Shown here: positions 1 to 8,463 of the stretch, piece by piece
Layout: each line of letters begins with the position of its first letter
Position numbering within the stretch: the stretch's first letter is position 1
Source of the DNA: Clostridiales bacterium
GTDB taxonomy: Bacteria > Bacillota > Clostridia > Peptostreptococcales > Anaerovoracaceae
Assembly: GCA_015258265.1 (NCBI GenBank)
Contig: JABZIP010000002.1
Coordinates: forward strand, 62,001-126,000
DNA: 64,000 nucleotides
Direction of reading: 5' to 3'
Program-made: the position numbers and the translations under genes
The notes under the pieces: generated by a model
Seen by the model: only the letters and a program-made list of their open reading frames with translations
Told to the model about the DNA's origin: nothing
Databases searched by the model: none

Positions 1-461
1 TTTGCCTTGGTTGCGGAGCATTTTACTCTATAGATTTGCTCCTTACGGAAAAAGCAGTTGAAAGAGAAGATGTCGATCCGTTCAATTTGGGTGTACTCAA
101 TTTAATGGTTGCAGGTGTGGAATTCCTGATTTTGGCTATGATACTCGAAACACCGCATTTGCCTACAAACCCGATGTTTTGGGGAAGCACACTGTTCCTT
201 GCAGTATTCTGTACGGGGCTTGCCTTTATAATTCAGCCTGTTGCACAGCAATATACCACTGCTACGCATATCGGTGTAATATTTACGCTTGAACCGGTTT
301 TCAACGCTGTTGCGGTGTTCGTATTTTTAAAAGAGGCGCTGAGCCTCAGGTCGTATATAGGCGGTTTTATAATGGTTCTTGCGGTTTTGATAATGGAAGT
401 AAATATAAAATCTATTTTTTTTCGCACAAAATCTCAAGACCTTCAAAAAAAGAGTCAATAG
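1..461 (+). CDS. EamA/DMT-family membrane transporter, C-terminal part
   Basis: The reading frame is open from the window edge (codons from position 3) and ends at TAG 459-461, so the start lies outside the window. The visible part holds about four hydrophobic segments and the C-terminal EamA signature, a 'LEPVFNAV' turn followed by 'GGFIMVLAVLIME' as the last membrane helix. Proteins of this family export or import metabolites such as amino acids across the cytoplasmic membrane; the substrate cannot be read from sequence. The last 50 bases overlap convergently with the end of the response-regulator gene on the minus strand, and no terminator hairpin is visible between them. Confidence 0.85.
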   Translation, partial: CLGCGAFYSIDLLLTEKAVEREDVDPFNLGVLNLMVAGVEFLILAMILETPHLPTNPMFWGSTLFLAVFCTGLAFIIQPVAQQYTTATHIGVIFTLEPVFNAVAVFVFLKEALSLRSYIGGFIMVLAVLIMEVNIKSIFFRTKSQDLQKKSQ

Positions 462-1257
462 ACGGGCGACCTCCGTATTCACTTTTACCGCGGAGTAAGT
501 CCATTTCGAGCCTTACAGCATCAAAGTTAAACAAGACATTTGAGTAGCTTTCGAAAGCGTCGCTATAATAGTCTTCTATTCCGAGTGCCGCTATGTTCGT
601 CAGACCTTTTTTGATTGCCCGTCGAATTCGCTGCTTTACGATTTTCGGATCTTCGCAAATTGAAGCGGCATAGTCGTTTAGCGTTGTTTTGCTGTCGTAT
701 GGCTGTCCGGATTTTTGCAGGTATTCAAATACGTTTATTATATCTTTTGTTCCGTTTTCTCCAAGCATTCCAACGGCGCTGATGATTTGCTTTATATAAG
801 GGAGAGCTGAATCCGCATTGGTTTTACCGGATTTAGGGGTGTCGCTTGGAATTTCGATTACCGATTTTATTCCGTCGAGCATCGAACGCAGTTTGCGCTT
901 TTCGATAACGCTTGTGATGACTTTTTCTATTTCTATTACATTGTTAGGTTTGGTTATGAAAAATTCTATGCCGGCATCGTAGGCATCTGAAATCATATGC
1001 TTGTCTACTACCTGCGATACCATTATAAAGCTGATATCGGGGTTTACTTCGAGCACTTCTTTTACTACCGTTATACCGTCTTTTACAGGCATAAGTAAAT
1101 CTATTATGACTATGTCGGGTTTTTTGGACAGAATTTCGTGAACCGCCATCTCGGAATCGGTATTGGAACCGATAATTTCCCCCAGATTTTTTGTTTCAAT
1201 TATGTTTGAAAGGCTTTTGACTGACTTAATTAAATCGTCCAGAATGTAAAATTTCAA
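412..1257 (-). CDS. GlnL/YcbB-like response regulator
   Basis: About 281 residues: an N-terminal receiver domain (phospho-acceptor Asp in 'PDIVIIDLLMPVKDG', Lys near 'FITKPNN') and a C-terminal half resembling the YcbB domain of Bacillus GlnL ('ENGTKDIINVFEYLQ', then a helical DNA-binding-like region). The open frame extends upstream to a TTG at 1278, but that extension contains the AGGAGG ribosome binding site (1264-1269). The start is therefore taken at TTG 1257, six bases after the site and immediately behind the kinase stop. Bacillus GlnL activates glutamine use; here the target could be the adjacent amino-acid operon, which is inference from position. Confidence 0.8.
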   Translation of the reverse strand: MKFYILDDLIKSVKSLSNIIETKNLGEIIGSNTDSEMAVHEILSKKPDIVIIDLLMPVKDGITVVKEVLEVNPDISFIMVSQVVDKHMISDAYDAGIEFFITKPNNVIEIEKVITSVIEKRKLRSMLDGIKSVIEIPSDTPKSGKTNADSALPYIKQIISAVGMLGENGTKDIINVFEYLQKSGQPYDSKTTLNDYAASICEDPKIVKQRIRRAIKKGLTNIAALGIEDYYSDAFESYSNVLFNFDAVRLEMDLLRGKSEYGGRPSIDSFFEGLEILCEKK

Positions 1258-1258
1258 T

Positions 1259-2563
1259 TTAATCCTCCTCGATGTCAATATCGTTATTTAATGAATTAAG
1301 TGGTATGCATATAGTAAATGTAGTACCGTCTTTGCTTGATTCTACACTTATCTTCCCATTGAACTTGTCTTGAGTCAAATCATGTACCAAAGTCAAACCG
1401 AGACCTCTATTTATATCGCCTGTTTTTTTGTTGTATTTCGTAGAAAAACCCGGCTCGAATATTACGTCGATCAGTTTCTGCGGGATGCCGGAGCCGTTAT
1501 CGGAAACTTTGATTTGACAGAATGTTTCGCCTGATTTTACAATGTCGGTGCAAGAAATTTGAATCGTGCCTCTTTCTTGTTTTCGGTCTTCAAAGGAATC
1601 AAGGCTATTTGATACGAGATTTCTAAGTATACTCATAAGTGCAAAATGATTGCCTACGAAATGATTTTTTTGAATTTGATAAGAGCAGACAACATCGAGC
1701 TTTCGGTTTGCCGCGTTGTGCTCTATGTGAGTTGATAATATTTTGAGGATTTCGGATAGCTTTAAAGGTGAGTAACTAAGCTCGCTTAGGAAATTATCTT
1801 CAAGTCCGATAATAACTCGTCTATAACCTTTTTTAACCTCGTGTATATCTTTGGCAATTTCAAGCGCAATATTTTGCATTTCTTTCGGATAATTTTCCTC
1901 TTCCATAGTCCGATAGAGAGTAAAGGCGTTTTTCATTATTTCTTCTATCTCGTTGATGTTTTTTTCCATAAAGTACACTTCGCTTTTGAATGTGGAAGCC
2001 ATAAGCGTTAGTTTTTGATAATTCTCCTCGTGTTCTTGTTTTGTAAGAAGGGAAGTGTAGAGGTCTGAAATTATGCAAAGAAGCAGTATCAAAAAACTCC
2101 TGAGCAACGCAAGTATAATCAAAGCTCGTAAGTGATGTATAGAAAAATTAGTGTAAAGAATAAGCGAACGAACTGCCATTTCGCTGCAGTTCGAAAAGAA
2201 GTCGCTGACAGCAAGCCGTATGTAATAGTTGGAGTAAGGGCTATATCCTAAACGCTTCAAAACTACTCCGAATATGAAACTGTACGCGAAAAAGAAAGCC
2301 ATATCGGGGAGAACTAAACTAAGGGAGTGTTCTATATTTCCGCCGCCAAGCAGCACGATAAACAGTCTGAAAAGAGGGGAACATATCCCAATCAAAATGC
2401 AGGCGATTGTAGCTTCAATTTCTTTGAAAATATATAGAAAAAAGCCCATCATTACAACAGAAAGAGCGATTATAAAGCCGTCTACAAACATGTTCATATA
2501 TATTTGTGAAGCGATTGAGGTTATTACAACCATTAGAATAAGGTGATTTTTGTTGTTTGCCAT
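1259..2563 (-). CDS. Membrane sensor histidine kinase (GlnK/YcbA-like)
   Basis: 434 residues. The N-terminal ~190 residues are hydrophobic with five to six membrane segments and no obvious extracellular sensor domain, followed by a helical dimerisation region and a C-terminal HATPase domain: N box 'LRNLVSNSLDSF', G1 box 'VSDNGSGIP', G2 box 'NRGLGLTLVHD'. The phospho-acceptor region is the non-classical type seen in citrate/glutamine sensor kinases. It is translationally linked to the response regulator downstream (stop at 1259, next start at 1257). The pair is divergent from the liv operon. Start ATG 2563; only a weak Shine-Dalgarno precedes it. Confidence 0.82.
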   Translation of the reverse strand: MANNKNHLILMVVITSIASQIYMNMFVDGFIIALSVVMMGFFLYIFKEIEATIACILIGICSPLFRLFIVLLGGGNIEHSLSLVLPDMAFFFAYSFIFGVVLKRLGYSPYSNYYIRLAVSDFFSNCSEMAVRSLILYTNFSIHHLRALIILALLRSFLILLLCIISDLYTSLLTKQEHEENYQKLTLMASTFKSEVYFMEKNINEIEEIMKNAFTLYRTMEEENYPKEMQNIALEIAKDIHEVKKGYRRVIIGLEDNFLSELSYSPLKLSEILKILSTHIEHNAANRKLDVVCSYQIQKNHFVGNHFALMSILRNLVSNSLDSFEDRKQERGTIQISCTDIVKSGETFCQIKVSDNGSGIPQKLIDVIFEPGFSTKYNKKTGDINRGLGLTLVHDLTQDKFNGKISVESSKDGTTFTICIPLNSLNNDIDIEED

Positions 2564-2709
2564 TTATCTTCATAAGCCTTTCTTTACGAATTGCGAAATT
2601 TTAAGTATATTTTAACATAAAGTCGGGTTAGAAAAAAGTCAAAATAGTATATATAAATTTGCTATATGATTTTTTTTGAAGCCAAGTGAAGCATTTTGAA
2701 TTTGGCATA

Positions 2710-2715
2710 TATAAT
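2710..2715 (+). promoter_or_regulatory. Candidate -10 box for the liv operon
   Basis: A perfect TATAAT lies 57 bases before the livJ start; the matching -35 region is poor. No riboswitch or CodY-like box is recognised in the 208-base gap to the divergent kinase gene. Confidence 0.4.
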
Positions 2716-2771
2716 TAGTGCAACATAATCGTCAAGGGGAGAAATCCCTAAGAAAGAGAGGAGTTAAAATT

Positions 2772-3953
2772 ATGAAGAAATTACTAGTGGTATTACTGGC
2801 ACTTATAATGGTGCTTTCCATGTCCGCTTGTGGCGGAAGCTCCACAGGTGGAGATGCAAACGAGCCGATTAAAATCGGTTGGGTAGGACCTCTTACAGGG
2901 GATCAGGCAGTTTGGGGAAAATGTGAGAGCCAAACATTGGAAATGCTTATAGAGCAGAAAAACGAGGAAGGCGGTCTTCTTGGAAGAAAGTTAGAACTTG
3001 TTAAGTACGATACAAAAGGAGATGTAAACGAAACCATCAATGTAACAAAGAGATTGGTTTCTCAGGATAAAGTTGCTGCAATTATAGGACCGAACGCATC
3101 GGCAGGTGCCATCGCTATGGCAGGCGTTCTGACACAGGCAAAGACGGCGGGTATAGCAACTGTTGCTACAAATCCTAAGGTTACAGTAAACGATGACGGC
3201 AGCTTAAACGAATATAGTTATAGAGTTTGCTTTATAGATCCTTATCAAGGTTCGGTAGCTGCATCTTATGCTGCAAAGCAGTTAAACTTTAAGAATGCTG
3301 CAATCCTATACGATGTATCATCAGACTATGCTCAGGGATTCAGACAGTATTTTGTAGAAACATTCAAAAAAGCGGGTGGAACTATTGTTGCTGACGAAGC
3401 ATTCAACTCCGGCGATACAGATTTCAAACCTCAGCTTACAAAGATAAAGAAAGCAAATCCTGAAGTTGTATTGTTACCGGGAATGTACAAAGAAACAGCG
3501 TTAATCGCAAATCAGGCAAGAGACCTTGGTATCAATGCGGTACTTATGGGTGGTGATGGATGGCCGTCCGAGAAGCTGAACGAAATGGCAGGAAAAGCAA
3601 TCGAAGGTTCTTATGTAGTTAATCACCTTGATTACAACGATCCTGAAGCTAAACCTTTGCAGGATGCTTATAGAGCAAAATACGGCGCAGATGCAGGTAT
3701 AGAGCTTAACGCATATATGGCACATGACGCATTCCTAATCGTTTGTGCAGCTATCGAAAAAGCAGGAAATGCAAATCCTGAAGATGTTGCTAAGGCATTA
3801 ACGGAAGTTCAGATTAAGGGACTTACAGGAAACATCAAACTATCAAAGGAAACTCATAATCCTGACGGTAAAGAAGCAGCTATCCAAAAGTATACTTATG
3901 AAGATGGAAAAGCGAATTTGATATTCGTTCAGAAATATAGTCCTGAAGTATAG
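2772..3953 (+). CDS. livJ: Branched-chain amino-acid ABC transporter, substrate-binding lipoprotein
   Basis: 393 residues from ATG 2772, which follows a GAGGAG site; an upstream in-frame TTG at 2718 is rejected because it would bury the signal peptide. Lipoprotein signal peptide with lipobox ending 'SMSAC', then a Ser/Gly-rich linker. The body has the periplasmic-binding type I fold typical of LivJ ('IKIGWVGPLTGDQAVWG' opening; 'AIIGPNASAGAIAMAGV'). It captures Leu/Ile/Val or a related amino acid outside the membrane and delivers it to LivHMGF encoded directly downstream. The hairpin after the gene probably raises its expression relative to the permease genes. Confidence 0.9.
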   Translation: MKKLLVVLLALIMVLSMSACGGSSTGGDANEPIKIGWVGPLTGDQAVWGKCESQTLEMLIEQKNEEGGLLGRKLELVKYDTKGDVNETINVTKRLVSQDKVAAIIGPNASAGAIAMAGVLTQAKTAGIATVATNPKVTVNDDGSLNEYSYRVCFIDPYQGSVAASYAAKQLNFKNAAILYDVSSDYAQGFRQYFVETFKKAGGTIVADEAFNSGDTDFKPQLTKIKKANPEVVLLPGMYKETALIANQARDLGINAVLMGGDGWPSEKLNEMAGKAIEGSYVVNHLDYNDPEAKPLQDAYRAKYGADAGIELNAYMAHDAFLIVCAAIEKAGNANPEDVAKALTEVQIKGLTGNIKLSKETHNPDGKEAAIQKYTYEDGKANLIFVQKYSPEV

Positions 3954-3965
3954 AGACTGATAAAT

Positions 3966-3995
3966 GCGGGACGGCGTCAGCTGCCCCGCTTTTTT
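3966..3995 (+). terminator. Partial terminator between livJ and livH
   Basis: GCGGG...CCCGC stem with an inner GGC/GCC pairing followed by six T. It lies inside the operon, so it most likely acts as an attenuating terminator that gives excess binding protein over permease. Confidence 0.7.
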
Positions 3996-4054
3996 AAAAA
4001 GTAAGGAGGAGCGTATTGAAGTGATTCGCGAAATGACTCGATACGAAGAAAGCA

Positions 4055-4930
4055 ATGAATGTATTTTTGCAACAACTTATAAACGGGCTTTCGCTTGGTA
4101 GCGTTTATGCGCTTATGGCGGTCGGGTATTCACTTGTTTATAGTATTTTGAATTTTTCAAACTTTGCACATGGTGGCGTAATAATGCTCGGAGCATATTT
4201 CGGATTTTTCGCTATGACGTTGTTACCGCTGCCACTACTTGGCGGACTTGTTGTCGCTGCACTATGCTGCGGACTTGTAGCGGTTGCACTTGAGAGAATA
4301 GCGTATAGGCCTCTTAGAAGTAGGAACGCACCAAGTCTTTATTTTATAATATCTGCGATGGGAGCTTCGATATTCTTGGAGAATCTCGTAATCGCAACAA
4401 TAGGACCTACTTTTATGACTTATCCGCAAATTTTTGCATCTACTGCGATTCATTTTCATGGAATATCCATAAATAAAATCGACCTGATAATGTTTGTAAT
4501 AGCGGCAATCAGCTTGCTGGTGCTTGTATTCATTTTGGAAAAAACAAAAATAGGGCTTGCAATTAGAGCGGCATCTTACAGCTCCAGAGGAGCAACGCTC
4601 ATGGGAGTTAATGTTGACAAAGTAATATTTGTAATATTTATGATAGGCGGAGTGCTCGCAGGACTTGCCGGCATGATGTTCGGTATGAGATATACTGTAT
4701 ATCCACAAATTGGAATTATAACAAATAAATCGTTTATTGCAGCGGTTTTCGGCGGACTCGGCAGTTTGCCGGGAGCTGTAATAGGTTCGATACTTTTAGG
4801 TGTAATAGAAACCTTTGCGGCAAGCTCTGTATCCAATTACAGAGATTTGATCGCATTTGTTTTACTGATAGTAGTTCTTGTTATTAAACCGTCCGGCTTG
4901 ATGGGCAAGATTACCGAAGACAAGGCGTAA
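4055..4930 (+). CDS. livH: Branched-chain amino-acid ABC permease LivH
   Basis: 291 residues, multi-pass membrane protein with the LivH signature 'NGLSLGSVYALMAVGYSLVY' near the N-terminus and a conserved 'AVFGGLGSLPGAVIGSILLG' loop near residue 230. It forms the channel with LivM. Start ATG 4055 has no strong ribosome site immediately upstream. An AAGGAGG at about 4002 would instead serve a short overlapping frame (GTG at about 4021, 26 codons, ending within livH), so translation of livH may be coupled to it. Confidence 0.9.
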   Translation: MNVFLQQLINGLSLGSVYALMAVGYSLVYSILNFSNFAHGGVIMLGAYFGFFAMTLLPLPLLGGLVVAALCCGLVAVALERIAYRPLRSRNAPSLYFIISAMGASIFLENLVIATIGPTFMTYPQIFASTAIHFHGISINKIDLIMFVIAAISLLVLVFILEKTKIGLAIRAASYSSRGATLMGVNVDKVIFVIFMIGGVLAGLAGMMFGMRYTVYPQIGIITNKSFIAAVFGGLGSLPGAVIGSILLGVIETFAASSVSNYRDLIAFVLLIVVLVIKPSGLMGKITEDKA

Positions 4931-4944
4931 AGGAGGACTTTTCA

Positions 4945-5832
4945 ATGTTTGCGTGGTATTATTTGGAAGGTATACTTATCCTTTGCGGAATCAATATGAT
5001 GGTGGTTTTGGGACTATCGCTTCTGACAGGCTTTACAGGGCTATTTTCGTTCGGGCATGCGGGCTTTATGGCGATCGGCGCATATGTATCTGCGGCACTT
5101 TCGACTATGCTGAACTGGCCGTTCATTCCTGCCGTAATTGCAGGAGGACTTGCTGCAATGATGATTTCGTTCATTATAGGTGGACTTACTTTGAACCTTA
5201 AGGGCGACTATTTTTGTATCGCAACGCTGGGATTCGGTGAAGCGACAAGACTTATTTTGAACAATGTGCAGTTTTTCGGCGGAGCCAGAGGTATGGCTGC
5301 AATTCCAATGAAGACTGAGCTTTGGAATGTTTACATTTTCGTTGTTATAGGCGTAATATTTATGTGGTGCCTAATCAGATCGAGGCACGGCAGGAATATG
5401 ATAGCGATAAGGGAAGAAGAACTTGCTTCTCAAGCTATCGGTATAAATGTATTTCGATATAAAATGATATCGCTTGCTATAAGCGCGTTATATGCAGGTA
5501 TAGGCGGAGCGCTGTGGGCTCATTATTTAACATTTATCAACCCTGCGATGTTTATGCTTACGAAATCGACAGAAATGACCATAATGGTAATAATCGGCGG
5601 ACTCGGAAGTATTACAGGCTCGATAGTCGGCACATTCTTCTTGACATTCCTACCTGAGATATTCAGAGAATTTTCGGATTGGCGTATGGTTATATACGGA
5701 GCTGCTGTAATAGCCGTAATGGCATTCAGACCTCAAGGACTCCTGGGCGGAATAGAATTCAGTATTCGCGGAATAATTAAAAAAATTCAAGGAATAGGCA
5801 AAGAAAAAGCTATGGAGGGAGGTAAGGCATAA
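4945..5832 (+). CDS. livM: Branched-chain amino-acid ABC permease LivM
   Basis: 295 residues, multi-pass membrane protein. Family hallmarks: 'GLSLLTGFTGLFSFGHAGFM' near residue 25 and 'GGLGSITGSIVGTFFLTFLPE' near residue 220, the cytoplasmic loop that contacts the ATPases. ATG 4945 follows AAAGGAGG by a normal distance. Its stop overlaps the livG start (TAATG), indicating translational coupling. Confidence 0.9.
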   Translation: MFAWYYLEGILILCGINMMVVLGLSLLTGFTGLFSFGHAGFMAIGAYVSAALSTMLNWPFIPAVIAGGLAAMMISFIIGGLTLNLKGDYFCIATLGFGEATRLILNNVQFFGGARGMAAIPMKTELWNVYIFVVIGVIFMWCLIRSRHGRNMIAIREEELASQAIGINVFRYKMISLAISALYAGIGGALWAHYLTFINPAMFMLTKSTEMTIMVIIGGLGSITGSIVGTFFLTFLPEIFREFSDWRMVIYGAAVIAVMAFRPQGLLGGIEFSIRGIIKKIQGIGKEKAMEGGKA

Positions 5833-6713
5833 TGACGAAGGTACTTACATTAGATAATGTTACAAAGCGTTTCGGAGGTCTTACCGCTGTTGGAAATGTG
5901 AGCTTTTCAATAAACGAAGGCGAAATATTCGGACTAATAGGGCCAAACGGAGCAGGAAAAACAACTATATTTAACCTTATAACGGGAGTGTATACGCTCA
6001 GCGAAGGTAATATACATTTTTGTGACAGAAAAGGGGCTGAACATCTGGTTGCGCAGGCAGATCCGTACGGCGAAGGTTTCTTCAGCGATTTGAAGAGAAG
6101 GTTTGTATCTAAGCCGAAAAAACCGTTTGAAATCGCAGAATTCGGTATAACGAGGACATTCCAAAATATTAGGCTGTTCAAAAAATTATCCGTTTACGAA
6201 AATGTTTTGACTGCGTGCCATAGAAGCGCTAAATACGGATTGGTATCGTCCGTATTGCCGTGGAAAGTTCCTTATACAAATATAGTTTATCCGTGGTTCA
6301 AAAAGCAGGCTGCGCAGGAAAAATTGTTAAATGACAAGACGGAAGAACTTTTAAAGATGATGGGCCTTTGGGAGGAACGAGATTTAAAGGCAGCCAATTT
6401 GCCGTATGGGCTTCAAAGAAAACTTGAAATTGCAAGAGCGCTTGCGCTTGATCCGTCGCTTTTATTACTTGATGAACCGGCTGCGGGAATGAATCCGGAG
6501 GAAACGCTGGAACTGCTTCAGTTAATCAAAGATATTAGGGATAAATTCAAGCTGACAGTGTTGATTATCGAGCATCATATGGATTTGGTAATGAATCTTT
6601 GCGATAGGATATATGTGCTTAACTTCGGTAAATTCTTGGCAGAAGGCTTGCCGTCCGAAATCCAAAACAACAAAGATGTTGTCGAAGCGTATCTTGGAAA
6701 GGAGGAGGACTAG
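5832..6713 (+). CDS. livG: Branched-chain amino-acid ABC ATPase LivG
   Basis: 293 residues. Walker A 'GPNGAGKTT', Q-loop in 'GITRTFQN', signature 'LPYGLQRKLEIARAL' (the LivG variant of LSGGQ), Walker B 'LLLLDEPAAGMNP', and the H-loop His in 'EHHMD'. It is longer than a minimal ABC ATPase because of an insertion of about 35 residues between Walker A and the Q-loop (residues ~60-95). With LivF it forms the ATPase pair that drives LivHM. Confidence 0.92.
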   Translation: MTKVLTLDNVTKRFGGLTAVGNVSFSINEGEIFGLIGPNGAGKTTIFNLITGVYTLSEGNIHFCDRKGAEHLVAQADPYGEGFFSDLKRRFVSKPKKPFEIAEFGITRTFQNIRLFKKLSVYENVLTACHRSAKYGLVSSVLPWKVPYTNIVYPWFKKQAAQEKLLNDKTEELLKMMGLWEERDLKAANLPYGLQRKLEIARALALDPSLLLLDEPAAGMNPEETLELLQLIKDIRDKFKLTVLIIEHHMDLVMNLCDRIYVLNFGKFLAEGLPSEIQNNKDVVEAYLGKEED

Positions 6714-6715
6714 TC

Positions 6716-7414
6716 ATGCTGAAAGTAAGAGATCTCAATGTTTATTATGGCGGTATACACGCGATAAGGGGAATAGACATAGATGTAAACAAGGGAGAAA
6801 TAGTTACTATCATAGGTAGTAACGGCGCAGGTAAATCCTCCATGCTAAACGCGATAAGCGGAGTTGTTAAGTATAGCGGAACTATAGAGTACGAGGGCAA
6901 GCAGCTGCCGAATGTTGCGCACAAGGTAGTGCAATCCGGTATTTGCCAAGTGCCTGAGGGAAGAATAATATTTGCCAATCTTTCTGTTCATGAAAATTTG
7001 AAGATGGGGGCATATCTTAGAAACGATGCGGGCGTAAATGACGATTTTGAGCGTGTTTACAAGCTATTTCCACGATTGAAGGAAAGAGAAAAGCAAATTG
7101 CAGGAACTCTTTCCGGAGGAGAGCAGCAGATGCTTGCAATGGGGCGCGGGCTGATGTCATCACCGGAGCTTATATTACTTGATGAACCGTCGCTCGGACT
7201 TGCACCGCTTCTCATAAATACCATATTTGATATAATCAGAGAAATCAAGTCAATGGGTAAAACTATATTGCTCGTAGAACAAAATGCGTTCAAGGCGCTT
7301 TCGGTAGCGGATCAGGCATATGTACTTGAGCAAGGGGCGATAACAGCCAAAGGTAAGGCAGAGGATCTTATCAAGGATCCAAAGATACAAGAAGCATATT
7401 TGGGTAAAAAGTAA
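6716..7414 (+). CDS. livF: Branched-chain amino-acid ABC ATPase LivF
   Basis: 232 residues, a compact LivF-type ATPase: Walker A 'GSNGAGKSS', Q-loop near 'CQVPEGRIIF', signature 'LSGGEQQMLAMGRGLM', Walker B 'LILLDEPSLGLAP', H-loop replaced by Gln in 'VEQNA' as usual for LivF. ATG 6716 lies two bases after the livG stop, with the ribosome site (GGAGGAGG) inside the livG end. Last gene of the operon. Confidence 0.92.
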   Translation: MLKVRDLNVYYGGIHAIRGIDIDVNKGEIVTIIGSNGAGKSSMLNAISGVVKYSGTIEYEGKQLPNVAHKVVQSGICQVPEGRIIFANLSVHENLKMGAYLRNDAGVNDDFERVYKLFPRLKEREKQIAGTLSGGEQQMLAMGRGLMSSPELILLDEPSLGLAPLLINTIFDIIREIKSMGKTILLVEQNAFKALSVADQAYVLEQGAITAKGKAEDLIKDPKIQEAYLGKK

Positions 7415-7420
7415 AAAAAG

Positions 7421-7465
7421 AAAAAGACTAAAGGAGAGTTTAAACAAAGCCTTTAGTCTTTTTTA
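7421..7465. terminator. Bidirectional terminator livF / ECF gene
   Basis: A 14-bp inverted repeat AAAAAGACTAAAGG...CCTTTAGTCTTTTT with T-runs on both sides separates the two convergent transcription units. Confidence 0.9.
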
Positions 7466-7476
7466 TATTCTATCTA

Positions 7477-8223
7477 TTATCTATTTTTGAATCTTGTGAT
7501 TGCGTTTACTGAAATTATGGTGATTATTACTGCTATTATGGCTTCAGGTAAACTTGAGGTCAGTGCAAGTCCAAGTATTACCTTGCCTGCGGCTTCCGGA
7601 GACTTATCGAGCTTTTCCATAAAAGGAGTAGCGTAGAAAAGATATATTCCGCCAAGAACAAGTACGCTGTTCGTCAGCGAACCGAAAAATGCCGAAACGG
7701 TTAATGCAAAGTTATCGAATTTCAATTTAAGCGTTACGAAAAGCAGAGCAAATGCGGCTATCAAAAAGCCTAAAGTTGCAAAGAAACTCGAAAGTACGAA
7801 CTTATCGGCAGTAACGATTTTGAAAAGTACGAATCCCAAAAAAGCGATAATCAACAAGTCAAACAGAACGGATGCTATTTTTAAAAATTTTGGGCTTCTG
7901 CTGCTGAAAGCTGCATATAGGTAATATGAAACAATTCCAATCAGCACGCGTGGAAGTACGGCTATCAGCGGATTCCAAAATACGAACGAAGTCGGTAGCG
8001 GCATCGTGAAAGCCTTAACCATAGACGATACACCGAAAATTAGACCGACCGCAGCCCCAACAATCGGACCTTCCAAGATGGCGGCGATGATTACAGGAAT
8101 ATGCATAGTAGTCGCATTCATAACTCCGAGCGGAATGAAGCCTAGTGGCGTCAATCCGAGTACTATGGTGATTGCACCGAGCATAGCAGCAATAACTAAT
8201 TTGCGTGTTTTTTCTTTATTCAT
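7477..8223 (-). CDS. ECF transporter S component, vitamin-type substrate unknown
   Basis: 248 residues. The N-terminal half ('MHIPVIIAAILEGPIVGAAV', 'SFVFWNPLIAVLPRVLIG') is characteristic of ECF S components that bind vitamins such as folate or pantothenate. The protein is longer than the usual ~170-200 residues because about two extra hydrophobic helices (residues ~110-170) sit between the N- and C-terminal halves. No energy-coupling genes (ecfA/ecfT) are nearby, so it would share a common ECF module. The leader contains a short CGGAT/ATCCG hairpin but no riboswitch I recognise, so the substrate is not assigned. Confidence 0.75.
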   Translation of the reverse strand: MNKEKTRKLVIAAMLGAITIVLGLTPLGFIPLGVMNATTMHIPVIIAAILEGPIVGAAVGLIFGVSSMVKAFTMPLPTSFVFWNPLIAVLPRVLIGIVSYYLYAAFSSRSPKFLKIASVLFDLLIIAFLGFVLFKIVTADKFVLSSFFATLGFLIAAFALLFVTLKLKFDNFALTVSAFFGSLTNSVLVLGGIYLFYATPFMEKLDKSPEAAGKVILGLALTSSLPEAIIAVIITIISVNAITRFKNR

Positions 8224-8341
8224 GTTTTTCTCCTTTCGGATACGATCCGTTTGTGGTATCGCTCCAAGACAGAATTATACAGCAAATACAATTAAAAATC
8301 CACAAGATAGTAAAAAAAATGTAATAAAACTTGAAAAAAAT

Positions 8342-8371
8342 TTCAAATTCGCTTTAATATCTTTGTATAAT
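8342..8371 (+). promoter_or_regulatory. Candidate hut operon promoter
   Basis: TTCAAA (8342-8347), 18-base spacer, perfect TATAAT (8366-8371). Downstream the ~90-base leader carries two similar AAAGCG-containing motifs around 8399-8435, one within AGCGTTCGCT, a possible operator for a hut regulator that is not encoded here. Confidence 0.5.
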
Positions 8372-8463
8372 TTGTTAAAATTAAAGGTGTTTTTAATTAA
8401 AGCGTTCGCTCTATTTACTAAAGCGGAAGCAAAGCTCAAATATCAAAAATTGAGGGGAATGAA

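Noticed and set aside
2700..2722. Sigma-54-like TTGGCA...TGCA before livJ
   Set aside because: The GG and GC dinucleotides are separated by 14 bases instead of 10, and a TATAAT lies in between.
8224..8290. Possible vitamin riboswitch upstream of the ECF S component
   Set aside because: Only a short CGGAT/ATCCG hairpin is seen; it lacks the conserved cores of THF, TPP, FMN or preQ1 elements.
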